Shown: positions 1-8,409 of the stretch, one piece after another
Layout of the letters: every line of letters begins with the position of its first letter
Position numbering within the stretch: position 1 is the stretch's first letter
Source: Ignavibacteriaceae bacterium
Lineage (GTDB): Bacteria; Bacteroidota; Ignavibacteria; Ignavibacteriales; Ignavibacteriaceae
Assembly (NCBI GenBank): GCA_008933765.1
Contig: WBUK01000016.1
Span: 1 to 64,000 of the forward strand
Length of the DNA: 64,000 nucleotides
Reading direction: 5' to 3'
Made by a program: the position numbers and the translations under genes
The notes under the pieces: model-generated
Databases searched by the model: none
Told to the model about the DNA's origin: nothing
What the model saw: only the letters and a program-made list of their open reading frames with translations

Positions 1-208
1 GTATCTTCCCCCATGATGATGCTCTGTTAAAAATGCTTTATCTTGCTTATAAGGATTTTCATAAAAAATGGGCAAGTGTAAGAAATTGGAGGGTAATGGT
101 AACTCAATTAACAATAATTTATGGAGAGAGATTTGAAAAATATCTGCGTTAATCGGAGTGGATCGATGAACTCTAATTTTTCAATTACACAAAATTCTGA
201 ACAGTCTC
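1..208 (+). mobile_element. Right end of an IS256-family insertion sequence
   Basis: The window opens inside an insertion sequence. A transposase C-terminus ends at 152 and is followed at 185-208 by a sequence (ATTACACAAAATTCTGAACA then GTCTC up to about 209) that resembles the terminal inverted repeat of IS256-type elements. The left end lies outside the window, so the repeat pair and the target duplication cannot be confirmed. The outer boundary near 208 is inferred from the resemblance alone. Confidence 0.6.
3..152 (+). CDS. IS256-family transposase, C-terminal fragment
   Basis: An open frame entering from the left edge gives 49 codons ending in TAA at 150-152. The translated end contains blocks typical of the C-terminus of IS256/Mutator-type DDE transposases: ALLKMLYLAYKDF, KKW, VRNW, then TQLTIIYGERFEKYL. 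The catalytic DDE residues would lie upstream, outside the window, so it cannot be said whether the gene is intact. It would cut and join the ends of its own element. It is partial only because the window begins within it; no frameshift is seen in the visible part. Confidence 0.75.
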   Translation: MFPHDDALLKMLYLAYKDFHKKWASVRNWRVMVTQLTIIYGERFEKYLR

Positions 209-380
209 TATGTTGTTCATCACACCAAATAACCTTTCAAAGAGGTTAAATTTCGTTTATCAATTTTGAAAAAGTAGTGAATTGGTGCTTAAGTAGTTTT
301 GAAGTGGGAAAAATAAATTTTTCACAAATTTAGATTGATCGAAAATTCTCAAAATTCGGATCAGGAAACCCCTCCAAGTT

Positions 381-413
381 AAGGAGACAAGTGCAGCCTT
401 GTCTCCTTTTTTT
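381..413 (+). terminator. Rho-independent terminator, rightward
   Basis: An 11-bp perfect stem (AAGGAGACAAG / CTTGTCTCCTT) with a 6-nt loop is followed by a T run. It points rightward, but the only rightward gene before it is the insertion-sequence transposase, so it may be the terminator of a gene displaced by the insertion. Nothing else is recognised between 209 and 380. Confidence 0.75.
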
Positions 414-443
414 CTTATAGTAAAAAAAGCTTAGCCAAAATAC

Positions 444-1751
444 TCACATTTCAGAAGGCGCCTCATCGGAAACAAAAGTTGTTAAGAATGCAGCAACAAG
501 GAGTGAAAACCCGCCAATCACCAAAGCGTATATTGGGTCGTCGTTAAAAAACTGATGAACAATAAAACCAATAATGGTAGCTGCAACAATTTGCGGAATA
601 ACAATAAAGAAATTAAATATTCCCATATAGACCCCCATTTTTTCCTGTGGTAAAGAACCTGCAAGCATAGCATAAGGCATCGAAAGAATTGAAGCCCACC
701 CCAGACCGATAAAAATCATCGGCAGAACTAAAAGTTCAGGTGAATTAATGAACATGAACGAGATAAATGCAACGCCCGTCAAGACTAATGAAATTATGTG
801 CGCCCCTTTTCTCGAAAAGCGAGCTGCCAGTACAGGTAAAAGGAAAGATAAAATTGCGGCAATTCCGTTATAGACCGCAAAGAGAACTCCTACCCAATCG
901 GCACCTTCGTTGTATGCCGCCGAAGAAGTGTCGGTGGTGTGGTAAATATGCTTTGTAACAGCCGGGGTAGTGTAAATCCACATGCAAAAAAGGGCGAACC
1001 AGCTGAAAAACTGTACGAAAGCGAGTTGGATCATTGTTTTAGGCATTCTGATAAAAGCGTCTAAAATTTCAGCAGTGCCTTTAAGCAAACCGGCACTTTC
1101 TCTCTTTTTTGTGTAAAACTCTTCAAGATTTTGCGGTGGGATTTCCTTTGTGCGGAAAACAGTCCACAAAACAGCTCCGAGAAATGCAATTGCACCAAGA
1201 TAGTAGGAAAGTTTAACAGAATAAGGAATTTCGCCTTCACCGGCGGTGTTGCTTATTCCCAACCAGTTCGTCAGGATAAAGGGAAGCAGGGAAGCCACAA
1301 CAGCGCCAACTCCAATGAAAAAGCTTTGGATTGCAAAACCTGAAGTTCGCTGCTCGGAGGGAAGCAAATCGGCAACCAAAGCCCTGAAAGGCTCCATGCT
1401 GATGTTGATGGAAGCATCCATAATCCAAAGCATGCCGGCTGCAATCCATAGAAATGGTGAGTTTGGCATAATTACCAACGCAATCGAGGCAAGAATTGCA
1501 CCCGTAAGGAAGAAAGGGCGCCTTCTGCCGAGTTTTCCCCATGTTCTGTCGCTTAAGTGCCCCACAATTGGCTGAACGATCAGCCCGGTGACGGGTGCGG
1601 CGATCCAAAGGATGGGTAGTTTTTCCATGTCTGCGCCGAGGGTTTGAAAAATTCTGCTTGTGTTAGCATTTTGAAGGGCAAAGCCGAACTGTATTCCGAG
1701 GAATCCGAAGCTCATGTTCCAAATTTGCCAAAAACTCAGTTTTTGTTTCAT
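444..1751 (-). CDS. MFS transporter, SLC45/oligosaccharide-carrier type
   Basis: Predicted integral inner-membrane carrier of about 435 residues with roughly 12 hydrophobic segments. The loop between helices 2 and 3 carries GHLSDRTWGKLGRRRPFFL, the D-x-GRRRPF signature of sucrose/maltose-type MFS carriers (SLC45-like), and the second half ends with a GIFNFFIVIPQ segment shared with its neighbour at 2142. The substrate is probably a mono- or oligosaccharide, by family only. The ATG at 1751 is preferred over the TTG at 1769, because the protein then starts MKQKLSFWQIWNMSFGF, directly before the first helix. It is divergent from the second carrier, with 390 bp between them. Paralogous rather than duplicated in place: the two proteins are clearly different. 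Confidence 0.85.
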   Translation of the reverse strand: MKQKLSFWQIWNMSFGFLGIQFGFALQNANTSRIFQTLGADMEKLPILWIAAPVTGLIVQPIVGHLSDRTWGKLGRRRPFFLTGAILASIALVIMPNSPFLWIAAGMLWIMDASINISMEPFRALVADLLPSEQRTSGFAIQSFFIGVGAVVASLLPFILTNWLGISNTAGEGEIPYSVKLSYYLGAIAFLGAVLWTVFRTKEIPPQNLEEFYTKKRESAGLLKGTAEILDAFIRMPKTMIQLAFVQFFSWFALFCMWIYTTPAVTKHIYHTTDTSSAAYNEGADWVGVLFAVYNGIAAILSFLLPVLAARFSRKGAHIISLVLTGVAFISFMFINSPELLVLPMIFIGLGWASILSMPYAMLAGSLPQEKMGVYMGIFNFFIVIPQIVAATIIGFIVHQFFNDDPIYALVIGGFSLLVAAFLTTFVSDEAPSEM

Positions 1752-2141
1752 GTGGTTGTCTTTTTCCAAAAAATTGTATCGTTAAATTTACGAATGTTTT
1801 TGTTAAATAATGTTCCCAATTCCGTTAAATTTGTTAATACCGCCGCCAAGAAGAATTGGTGAATTTATTGAGACTGCGAAGACGAGGGAACATTGCACCC
1901 GCAATAGCCGAATTCATTAATTTTGCTGAAACCGCCCCGGGTAAAAGTGGGTGAATTAGTTAGGTTTGAGAAAACCCTGTTAAAAAATAGTTGCATAACT
2001 CATTTATTTATTAAAATTTCATAAAACAAAAGTTTGTGGTTTCATTAAATTCAGTGAAAAAATGGCATAAAATTAGTAACTTTGATTTTGACTTAAATAA
2101 GTTATTCATTCAGTAAAAAACAGGAAAAACCGGAGCGAGCA
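1752..2141. other. Divergent intergenic region between two MFS genes
   Basis: This 390-bp region must hold promoters for both carriers. On the + strand TAACTTTG at 2077-2084 fits the Bacteroidota -7 element, 57 bp before the ATG at 2142, but no TTTG lies at the expected distance upstream. Two loosely similar stretches (GGTGAATTTATTGAGAC near 1859 and GGTGAATTAGTTAGGTTTGAG near 1950) look like a decayed local duplication. No RNA gene or coding frame is recognised. Confidence 0.3.
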
Positions 2142-3404
2142 ATGCTACAAATGCAGAAGAAGCTGAGCAATCTATTTTACACAATACTACCTCTACCGGC
2201 GACAGCGATGGGTTTTGCGTTATCGATTCAGATAGCCGCACTAAGTTGGTTGATGAACACAAAATATCATTTGAACTTAGAAGAAATCGGTTTCGTGTGG
2301 GCAGCGGGTCCCGCAGCGGGAATTATTGGGCAAGTGGTTGTTGGTTTGATAAGCGACAATGTTTGGTTTTGGGGCGGAAGAAGGCGCCCGTTCGTTCTTA
2401 TTGGAGGTGTTACCGCTGCTGTAATGTTGCTGGCACTTCCAAACATCGATGTAATCAGTGATTTTTTAGGAATTGGTGAGATTTTAATAGTTGCGGTTGG
2501 TGTTGCTTTGGCGCTTGACTTGGCGATTAACATAAGTTTTAACCCGACAAGATCGATAATAGCAGATGTAACTCCCGAGGGTGAGGCACGAACCAAAGGC
2601 TACACATGGATGCAGACAATTTCAGGGTTTTTCGGTGTTGTTGCGTATCTGATCAGCGTGTTATTGGATAACTACTACCTTATTTACATTGGTGTTTTCT
2701 TCGTTGCTATATTCTCGATTCTTCCGATGTTTTTCATCAAAGAGCCGAGGGAACTCAGCCATGTAAGTGACGAAGAACCGGAAGAGATAACCCACGAAAC
2801 CAACACTTACGAGTTAATGAAGGTGTATATTGCACACGCCTTTTCCTGGATTGGGGTTCAGATGATGTTCGTTTACATAGTTGGTTTCATTAAACAGGTA
2901 TTTTATGGTTATGAAATATCAGCAAAAGTACCGGCAGAAACTGAAAAGCTAATTGGTGACAACATTTCTATCTCTTTTGCAATACTCAACACAGTCGGAT
3001 TTATTGTTCCTGTTCTTTTATTAACACAGATGGCGAAGCGGATCGGTAGGGTGAAAACCCATGTTATTGTATTGGGGATAATGGCGATTGGTTATTTGGT
3101 AATTGCACAGTTTGTGGAAAGTGCAGTTTCATTGTATGTGGTAATGGTATTTCTTGGCTTGGGTTGGGGTTCTATTGTAAGTTTGCCCTTTGCGATTATG
3201 TCAGAGAATGTGAAGAAGGAAAAGATGGGCTTATATATGGGAATTTTCAATCTTTCGGTTGTTTTGCCCCAGTTGTTGGTTTCGTTTGTTGGGGGGAAAG
3301 TTGTTCAGTCGTTCGGAAATACAACTTTAATTTTTGTTATAAGTGGTGTTTCGCTGGCAATTTCGGCGTTGCTGTGGTTGTTTGTTAAAGAACATAACGA
3401 GTGA
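2142..3404 (+). CDS. MFS transporter, SLC45/oligosaccharide-carrier type (second copy)
   Basis: A 420-residue inner-membrane carrier of the same family as the divergent gene to its left. It has the conserved loop GLISDNVWFWGGRRRPFVL and, near the C-terminus, MGLYMGIFNLSVVLPQL, matching the same region of the other carrier. A charged cytoplasmic linker (EEPEEITHET) separates the two six-helix halves. The gene is followed after only 14 bp by an acetyltransferase, so the two are probably co-transcribed. Substrate unknown; sugar transport is inferred from the family. Confidence 0.85.
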   Translation: MLQMQKKLSNLFYTILPLPATAMGFALSIQIAALSWLMNTKYHLNLEEIGFVWAAGPAAGIIGQVVVGLISDNVWFWGGRRRPFVLIGGVTAAVMLLALPNIDVISDFLGIGEILIVAVGVALALDLAINISFNPTRSIIADVTPEGEARTKGYTWMQTISGFFGVVAYLISVLLDNYYLIYIGVFFVAIFSILPMFFIKEPRELSHVSDEEPEEITHETNTYELMKVYIAHAFSWIGVQMMFVYIVGFIKQVFYGYEISAKVPAETEKLIGDNISISFAILNTVGFIVPVLLLTQMAKRIGRVKTHVIVLGIMAIGYLVIAQFVESAVSLYVVMVFLGLGWGSIVSLPFAIMSENVKKEKMGLYMGIFNLSVVLPQLLVSFVGGKVVQSFGNTTLIFVISGVSLAISALLWLFVKEHNE

Positions 3405-3418
3405 GTTGAGGTTAAAGA

Positions 3419-3931
3419 TTGTCTGAAATAATTCAGTTGGATAAAGTAACGCTAAAGAAAGTGGAAGAGATAGACCTTCCGCTTGTTTTGTGGTTCATAA
3501 AAGGAATTGCGGAATACGAGAAGTTGCCGCACGAAGTAACCGCAACGGTAGAAACCTTGAGGGAATCTTTCTTTGGTGAAAACCCGGTTGTGCGCGGCTA
3601 TATCGGCTATTTGGGTGAGCTTCCTGTGGCATCTCTTATTTATTTTTACAATTTTTCAACATTCCTCGGTAAAAAGGGGATGTATTTAGAGGATATTTTT
3701 GTGCTTCCTGAGCACCGTGGTAAAGGGATTGGCAAGGAAATGTTGATTTGGCTCGCAGGGAGGGCAAATGCTGAAGGGTGCGAGAGGTTTGAGTGGTCGG
3801 TGCTTAACTGGAATACCCCGGCGATTGAATTTTATAAATCTCTTGGTGCCACGCCGATGGATGGTTGGACTGTTTTCCGTCTTACCGGTGATGAACTGAA
3901 GAAATTTGCACCCGACGCCGAGCGCAAGTAG
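3419..3931 (+). CDS. GNAT-family N-acetyltransferase (spermidine/thialysine-acetyltransferase-like)
   Basis: A 170-residue cytosolic protein with the GNAT fold. Motif A is visible as LEDIFVLPEHRGKGIGKEML (residues about 99-118), where RGKGIG binds the acetyl-CoA pyrophosphate. It is followed by WSVLNWNTPAIEFYKSLGA, the motif B region typical of the SSAT2-like branch that acetylates polyamines or thialysine. The start is TTG at 3419, 14 bp after the MFS stop; there is no better-placed ATG. Exact substrate is unknown. Downstream, 3951-3982 can fold as a GCGGCAA/TTGCCGC hairpin but lacks a T run. Confidence 0.8.
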   Translation: MSEIIQLDKVTLKKVEEIDLPLVLWFIKGIAEYEKLPHEVTATVETLRESFFGENPVVRGYIGYLGELPVASLIYFYNFSTFLGKKGMYLEDIFVLPEHRGKGIGKEMLIWLAGRANAEGCERFEWSVLNWNTPAIEFYKSLGATPMDGWTVFRLTGDELKKFAPDAERK

Positions 3932-4141
3932 CGGAAATTAGAGTAAGGCAGCGGCAAAAGATGGGTAAACAGTTCTTGCCGCCCTTTGGTATAAATTAAG
4001 TAACGGAAATGAGCGAGTGTAAATAGTGAACAAAAGTAAGTTTAAGAATCAGGTGGGTTTTTTCCGGTACCGGAAAGCGAATAAGATGCGGAATTTTATT
4101 ATGAAAAGAATAGAAAGGGAAACATCTGCGGAACGAATTAA

Positions 4142-6211
4142 ATGAATCTGCCTGAGGAGGTTTATCGCCCAAAAACATTGATTGAAATTCTTCAAAGAAC
4201 GGACGAAACGGCGAATAGCGCATTTTTTGTGAATCCGCCGCAAAAAACGACGAAAGATTCTCTACTGTTTTTGGGTGCGACTTCAAAACTTTACCTAAAA
4301 GGAGATAACAGGGATGAATTTTTCCGTGAAATCGACAGGCTTCGAAAATCCGGTTATCATTTAGTTATAACAATCGATTATGAAGCGGGGTATTTGTTTT
4401 CGCACAAATTTTCAGATATTGCCTCCGGTTTTGGTGATAAAATTCTTGGTGAGGCATTAGTTTTCGATACACCACCGATTAAAATTAAGTTGGTGGGTAT
4501 GCCTTTTGGGGTATCTTTTGAGGGTAAAAAACTGACAAATAATTTCCGGCCGGATTGTAACTTAACAAGATACATTTCAGATATTGGAAAGGTTAAGGAA
4601 AGAATCCGCGAAGGGGATACATATCAGATAAATTACACAATGCTGTGCGATTTCAAATATTTAGCAACGCCACCGGAAATTTTTGCGGGATTAATTTTCA
4701 ACCAGACCACGCTCTATTCGGCATATATTAATAAAGGGAACGAGAAGATACTTTCGTTTTCGCCCGAGTTATTTTTCTCTTCAGATGGCAGATTTGTTGA
4801 TGTGCGGCCCATGAAAGGGACAATGAAAACCTCGTTGGTGCCTTTTCAACGGGAAAGTTTTCTGAAAATGAGAGAGAAGCGTTCTGTTGGGTATAACGGG
4901 AAAAGCAGTAAAGAGAAGCACCCTGTTGCATATCACGAGCACAGCAGTGGAGAGAAGCGTCCTGTTGCACATAACGGCAAAAGCAGTGGGGAAAAGCGCT
5001 CTGTTGCATATAACGGGCAAAGCAGTGGTGAGAAGCGAGGCACGCATACAAATCAAAATTTAAGCGGTGAAAAAGAATTACGCTTAAACGAAGACCCAAA
5101 ACAGCGGGCAGAAAATCTGATGATTGCAGACCTTATGCGGAATGATTTGCACAGGTTAACCGGGGGGCGGGCGCTCAGGGTGCTTTCGTTGTTTGAGGAA
5201 GAAAAATATGAGACTCTTCTGCAAATGGTATCGGGTTTTCGTGGTGAAATTGATAAAAGCACGGGCCTGGCGGAAATATTCGGTGCGCTTTATCCGTGCG
5301 GTTCGATAACGGGCGCACCAAAAATTAGTTCAATGCGGATTATTCGTGACCTGGAAAAGCGCCCGAGGGGGCTATACACCGGTATTGTTGGGTTTGTTTC
5401 GGGTAAAAAATCAGTATTTAACATTGCGATAAGGACTTTGCAATTAGATGATAAAAAGAAAACCGGTGTGGTCGGTTTGGGAAGCGGAATAGTATGGGAC
5501 TCGGATGCGAAAAAAGAGTATGAAGAATGCCTGCTGAAAGGTGAATTTTTCACGCGGGAAGTGCAACATTTCAGAATAATTGAAACAATATTATACCAAA
5601 ATGGTGAGGCGCCATTTTTACAGCACCACATCGGCAGAATGAAGCGCTCGGCAAAGCGGCTGTTTTTTTACTTTGATGAGGGGCTTTTCTTGCGCAAATT
5701 TTCTGAATTGACCCAAAAATTGAACCCGGGGCAAAGTTACAGGCTCAGGTTTTTGTTGGGAAAATATGGTGATTTTCAGGCGGAAGTACACGAACCTGCA
5801 CCGTTACCTTCACGAATAGTTGTTGCTTTTTCAAAAAAGGTAACTGACAGCAATAACCCGTTTTTGTATTACAAAACCACAAACCGCGTTATTTACAATG
5901 CCGGGCGTGAAACCGCAACACAGGAAGGGCTGTTCGATTTGCTTTACCAAAACGAGTTCGGCGAGGTTACCGAGGGTGGTATTACTAATATCTTTATTTT
6001 TACAAGTGGGAAATGGCTGACCCCGCATCACTCGTGCGGTTTGTTGCAGGGTGTTGGGCGGAAAGTGTTTATGCAAACTCATAAAGTGAGGGAAGTGGTG
6101 TTGAGGGTTGAAGATATTCTTAATGCAGAAAAAGTGGTGTTAACCAACGCTATCAGAGGGGCAGTAGCAGTGGATGAAATAAAGGGAATCAGTATTTTTT
6201 CAGAAAAATGA
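4142..6211 (+). CDS. pabB-pabC fusion: Fused aminodeoxychorismate synthase component I and aminodeoxychorismate lyase, with internal repeat insert
   Basis: One 689-residue protein joins two steps of p-aminobenzoate (folate) synthesis. Residues about 60-475 are the chorismate-binding PabB domain, with the catalytic-lysine motif RPMKGT, then AENLMIADLMRNDL and the PCGSITGAPK block. Residues about 478-689 are a class IV PLP enzyme (PabC), with the PLP lysine in YYKTTNR (K578) and EVTEGGITNIF. Such fusions are known. Unusual is a block of 13-residue repeats (residues 245-309) inserted in the PabB domain just after the lysine motif, where homologues have only a short loop. No amidotransferase (pabA) lies in the window. 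The hexosaminidase gene follows 10 bp later, so the two may share a transcript. Confidence 0.9.
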   Translation: MNLPEEVYRPKTLIEILQRTDETANSAFFVNPPQKTTKDSLLFLGATSKLYLKGDNRDEFFREIDRLRKSGYHLVITIDYEAGYLFSHKFSDIASGFGDKILGEALVFDTPPIKIKLVGMPFGVSFEGKKLTNNFRPDCNLTRYISDIGKVKERIREGDTYQINYTMLCDFKYLATPPEIFAGLIFNQTTLYSAYINKGNEKILSFSPELFFSSDGRFVDVRPMKGTMKTSLVPFQRESFLKMREKRSVGYNGKSSKEKHPVAYHEHSSGEKRPVAHNGKSSGEKRSVAYNGQSSGEKRGTHTNQNLSGEKELRLNEDPKQRAENLMIADLMRNDLHRLTGGRALRVLSLFEEEKYETLLQMVSGFRGEIDKSTGLAEIFGALYPCGSITGAPKISSMRIIRDLEKRPRGLYTGIVGFVSGKKSVFNIAIRTLQLDDKKKTGVVGLGSGIVWDSDAKKEYEECLLKGEFFTREVQHFRIIETILYQNGEAPFLQHHIGRMKRSAKRLFFYFDEGLFLRKFSELTQKLNPGQSYRLRFLLGKYGDFQAEVHEPAPLPSRIVVAFSKKVTDSNNPFLYYKTTNRVIYNAGRETATQEGLFDLLYQNEFGEVTEGGITNIFIFTSGKWLTPHHSCGLLQGVGRKVFMQTHKVREVVLRVEDILNAEKVVLTNAIRGAVAVDEIKGISIFSEK
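4874..5068 (+). repeat. 39-bp tandem repeat, five copies, in frame inside pabB
   Basis: Five consecutive 39-bp units encode variants of EKRSVAYNGQSSG (13 residues). Units 1-4 are similar to each other with scattered synonymous and replacement changes; unit 5 has drifted (EKRGTHTNQNLSG), and a sixth trace begins EKE. The frame is kept because 39 is a multiple of three. The units are lysine-, serine- and asparagine-rich and would form an exposed, disordered loop. Confidence 0.9.
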
Positions 6212-6221
6212 GAGGAAAGAC

Positions 6222-8273
6222 ATGAAGCGCAGATTTTACGGTTTGTTTTTAAGAGTTGTCTTATTTTTTTCAACTATCTTAGTCGGAGGCTTGATGGCGC
6301 AACCGGATGTGATAACACGGGATTTAATGCCTGTTCCTGCAAAAGCGGAGTACCCCGGTGGTGAATATCGTCTTACAACGGACTTTCTGTTCAAAGTTGA
6401 GGGTACAACTACCGAGCGATTAAATGCTTACGCAACAAGGGTGTTGCGTCGTTTATCGGGTCGAACGGGGCTGTTTATTTTGCAGGATGATGTAAGCAAC
6501 TCCGACACTCTGCAAAATGCGCAATTCACGATAAAATTTCAGAGGGAAGGATCGCTTAAAGTTGGCGAGGATGAAAGTTACAACTTAACGGTTTCTGAAC
6601 AAGGTGTTAGGTTAGAAGCAGTTACGGATTTTGGGGCAATGCGCGGTTTGGAGACACTTCTTCAACTGATTGATAAAGATGAAGAAGGCTACTTCCTTCC
6701 TTTCGCAAAAATTGAAGATAAACCGTTTTATAAATGGCGCGGTTTGATGATTGACCCCTGCCGCCACTGGATGCCCATGGAAATGATTCTAAGAAACTTG
6801 GACGGCATGGCAATGATGAAAATGAATGTGATGCACTTCCACCTTTCGGAGGATCAGGGGTTTAGAATTGAGAGTAAAGTATTCCCAAAACTTACAGAGT
6901 TTGGCTCGGACGGCAACTACTTCACTCAGGATCAAATAAAACAGATTATAAAATATGCGGCAGACCGCGGCATCCGGGTTTACCCTGAGTTTGATGTGCC
7001 GGGTCACACTACGGCATGGTTCGCCGGGCACCCTGAACTCGCGAGCCAACCGGGTCCTTACAAAATAGAGAGAAGATGGGGCGTTTTTGGGCCCGTTATG
7101 GACCCAACAAAAGAAAGCACTTATGAGTTTTTGGATAAACTTTTTACGGAAATGGCGGGGCTTTTCCCTGATGAGTACTTCCACATAGGCGGTGATGAAG
7201 TGAAGCCCGATCACTGGAAAGCGAACCAGGATATCCAAAAATTTATGAAAGACAACAACATAGCTGATGAGCACGCACTTCAGGCGTATTTCAACAAAAG
7301 AATTTTGAAAATTCTTCAGAAAAACAACAAAAAGATGGTTGGGTGGGATGAAATTCTCCAGCCGGATATGCCGAATGAGATAGTAATTCAGTCGTGGAGG
7401 GGCAAAAAGGCACTGCTTCAGGCTTCAAAAGAGGGCTATAAGGTGATACTTTCCAACGGGTACTATATCGATTTGTCGCAACCGACCTGGTTTCATTACA
7501 CAAACCACCCAATTTCGCCCGACACAACACTTCCTGCAGAGCAGATGGAAAATATACTCGGTGGAGAAGCCACTATGTGGGCGGAAATGGTTTCGAATGA
7601 GACCGTTGACTCGAAGATCTGGCCCCGCACGGCGGCAATAGCGGAGAGGTTCTGGTCGTCTAATCAGGTGAATGATGTTGAAGATATGTACCGTCGGTTG
7701 GATATAATTAGCGTTCAGTTGGAGGAAGTGGGGCTTTTTCACGAGAAGAACTACCCAATGATGTTGCGCAGGCTGACAGGCGGTGAGGATATTGCACCAC
7801 TTAAAATGTTGGTTGACATACTTGAACCGGTTAAACTTTACGAAAGGCATCGGTTGGGGGTTAAATACACCCAGCTTTCACCTCTTACCCGGGTGGTGGA
7901 TGCCTCAAGGCCCGATTCGAAAGTTGCCCGCGAGTTCAACGCTTTGGTTGAAAGATACATAGAGCATAAAGAAGGCTGGGTTGAAGAAAAACTGATTGAA
8001 CAGATAGTCGGTTGGTCAACAAATATGACGGCACTGAAAGTGATAATCAGCAGAAACCCGATATTGGAGGAGATACAACCACACGCTCAGACTTTGGAGG
8101 TTATCTGTGAAATGATGCCTGAACTGATTGACATGGTCGGTGACGGCAGAAAACTTTCGCCTGATAAATTAAAACTACTGGATGATTTCCGCAGCAAATT
8201 AAAACCGTTCGGTCAGACAGAATTAATGATTTTGAAGGGTTTTAACGCTTTGGTTACTGCGTGCACACCTTAG
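6222..8273 (+). CDS. Secreted beta-N-acetylhexosaminidase, GH20
   Basis: A 683-residue glycoside hydrolase with an N-terminal signal peptide (hydrophobic stretch FLRVVLFFSTILVGGLMA). After the GH20b-type N-terminal domain (about 30-150), the catalytic barrel starts at YKWRGLMIDPCRHW and contains HIGGDEV at residues 321-327, with the paired Asp325-Glu326 used in substrate-assisted catalysis. WRGKKALLQAS and GGEATMWAE are further family blocks. A C-terminal extension of about 150 residues follows the barrel. It probably removes GlcNAc or GalNAc from chitin- or glycan-derived oligosaccharides in the periplasm or outside the cell. A GAGAGGAAAG-like ribosome-binding site precedes the ATG. Confidence 0.92.
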   Translation: MKRRFYGLFLRVVLFFSTILVGGLMAQPDVITRDLMPVPAKAEYPGGEYRLTTDFLFKVEGTTTERLNAYATRVLRRLSGRTGLFILQDDVSNSDTLQNAQFTIKFQREGSLKVGEDESYNLTVSEQGVRLEAVTDFGAMRGLETLLQLIDKDEEGYFLPFAKIEDKPFYKWRGLMIDPCRHWMPMEMILRNLDGMAMMKMNVMHFHLSEDQGFRIESKVFPKLTEFGSDGNYFTQDQIKQIIKYAADRGIRVYPEFDVPGHTTAWFAGHPELASQPGPYKIERRWGVFGPVMDPTKESTYEFLDKLFTEMAGLFPDEYFHIGGDEVKPDHWKANQDIQKFMKDNNIADEHALQAYFNKRILKILQKNNKKMVGWDEILQPDMPNEIVIQSWRGKKALLQASKEGYKVILSNGYYIDLSQPTWFHYTNHPISPDTTLPAEQMENILGGEATMWAEMVSNETVDSKIWPRTAAIAERFWSSNQVNDVEDMYRRLDIISVQLEEVGLFHEKNYPMMLRRLTGGEDIAPLKMLVDILEPVKLYERHRLGVKYTQLSPLTRVVDASRPDSKVAREFNALVERYIEHKEGWVEEKLIEQIVGWSTNMTALKVIISRNPILEEIQPHAQTLEVICEMMPELIDMVGDGRKLSPDKLKLLDDFRSKLKPFGQTELMILKGFNALVTACTP

Positions 8274-8303
8274 CTATGTACCGGCACAAACTGCTCTTTA
8301 GAG

Positions 8304-8409
8304 CTTAAACAGGGCTTCAATGAGTTGTTTGCTGTGTACTTTGGTACATTATCCTAAAGCATGGGGGTGTAAACCTTAAACAGGGCTTCAATGAGTTGTT
8401 TGCTGTGTA
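8304..8409. repeat. 35-bp direct repeat duplicating the end of the AddB-like gene
   Basis: Positions 8304-8338 and 8375-8409 are identical over 35 bp, 71 bp apart. The right copy contains the last codons and stop (8388-8390, minus strand) of the AddB-like gene; the left copy is its downstream echo. The gene's final residues TQQTTH lie inside the repeat. Confidence 0.9.
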
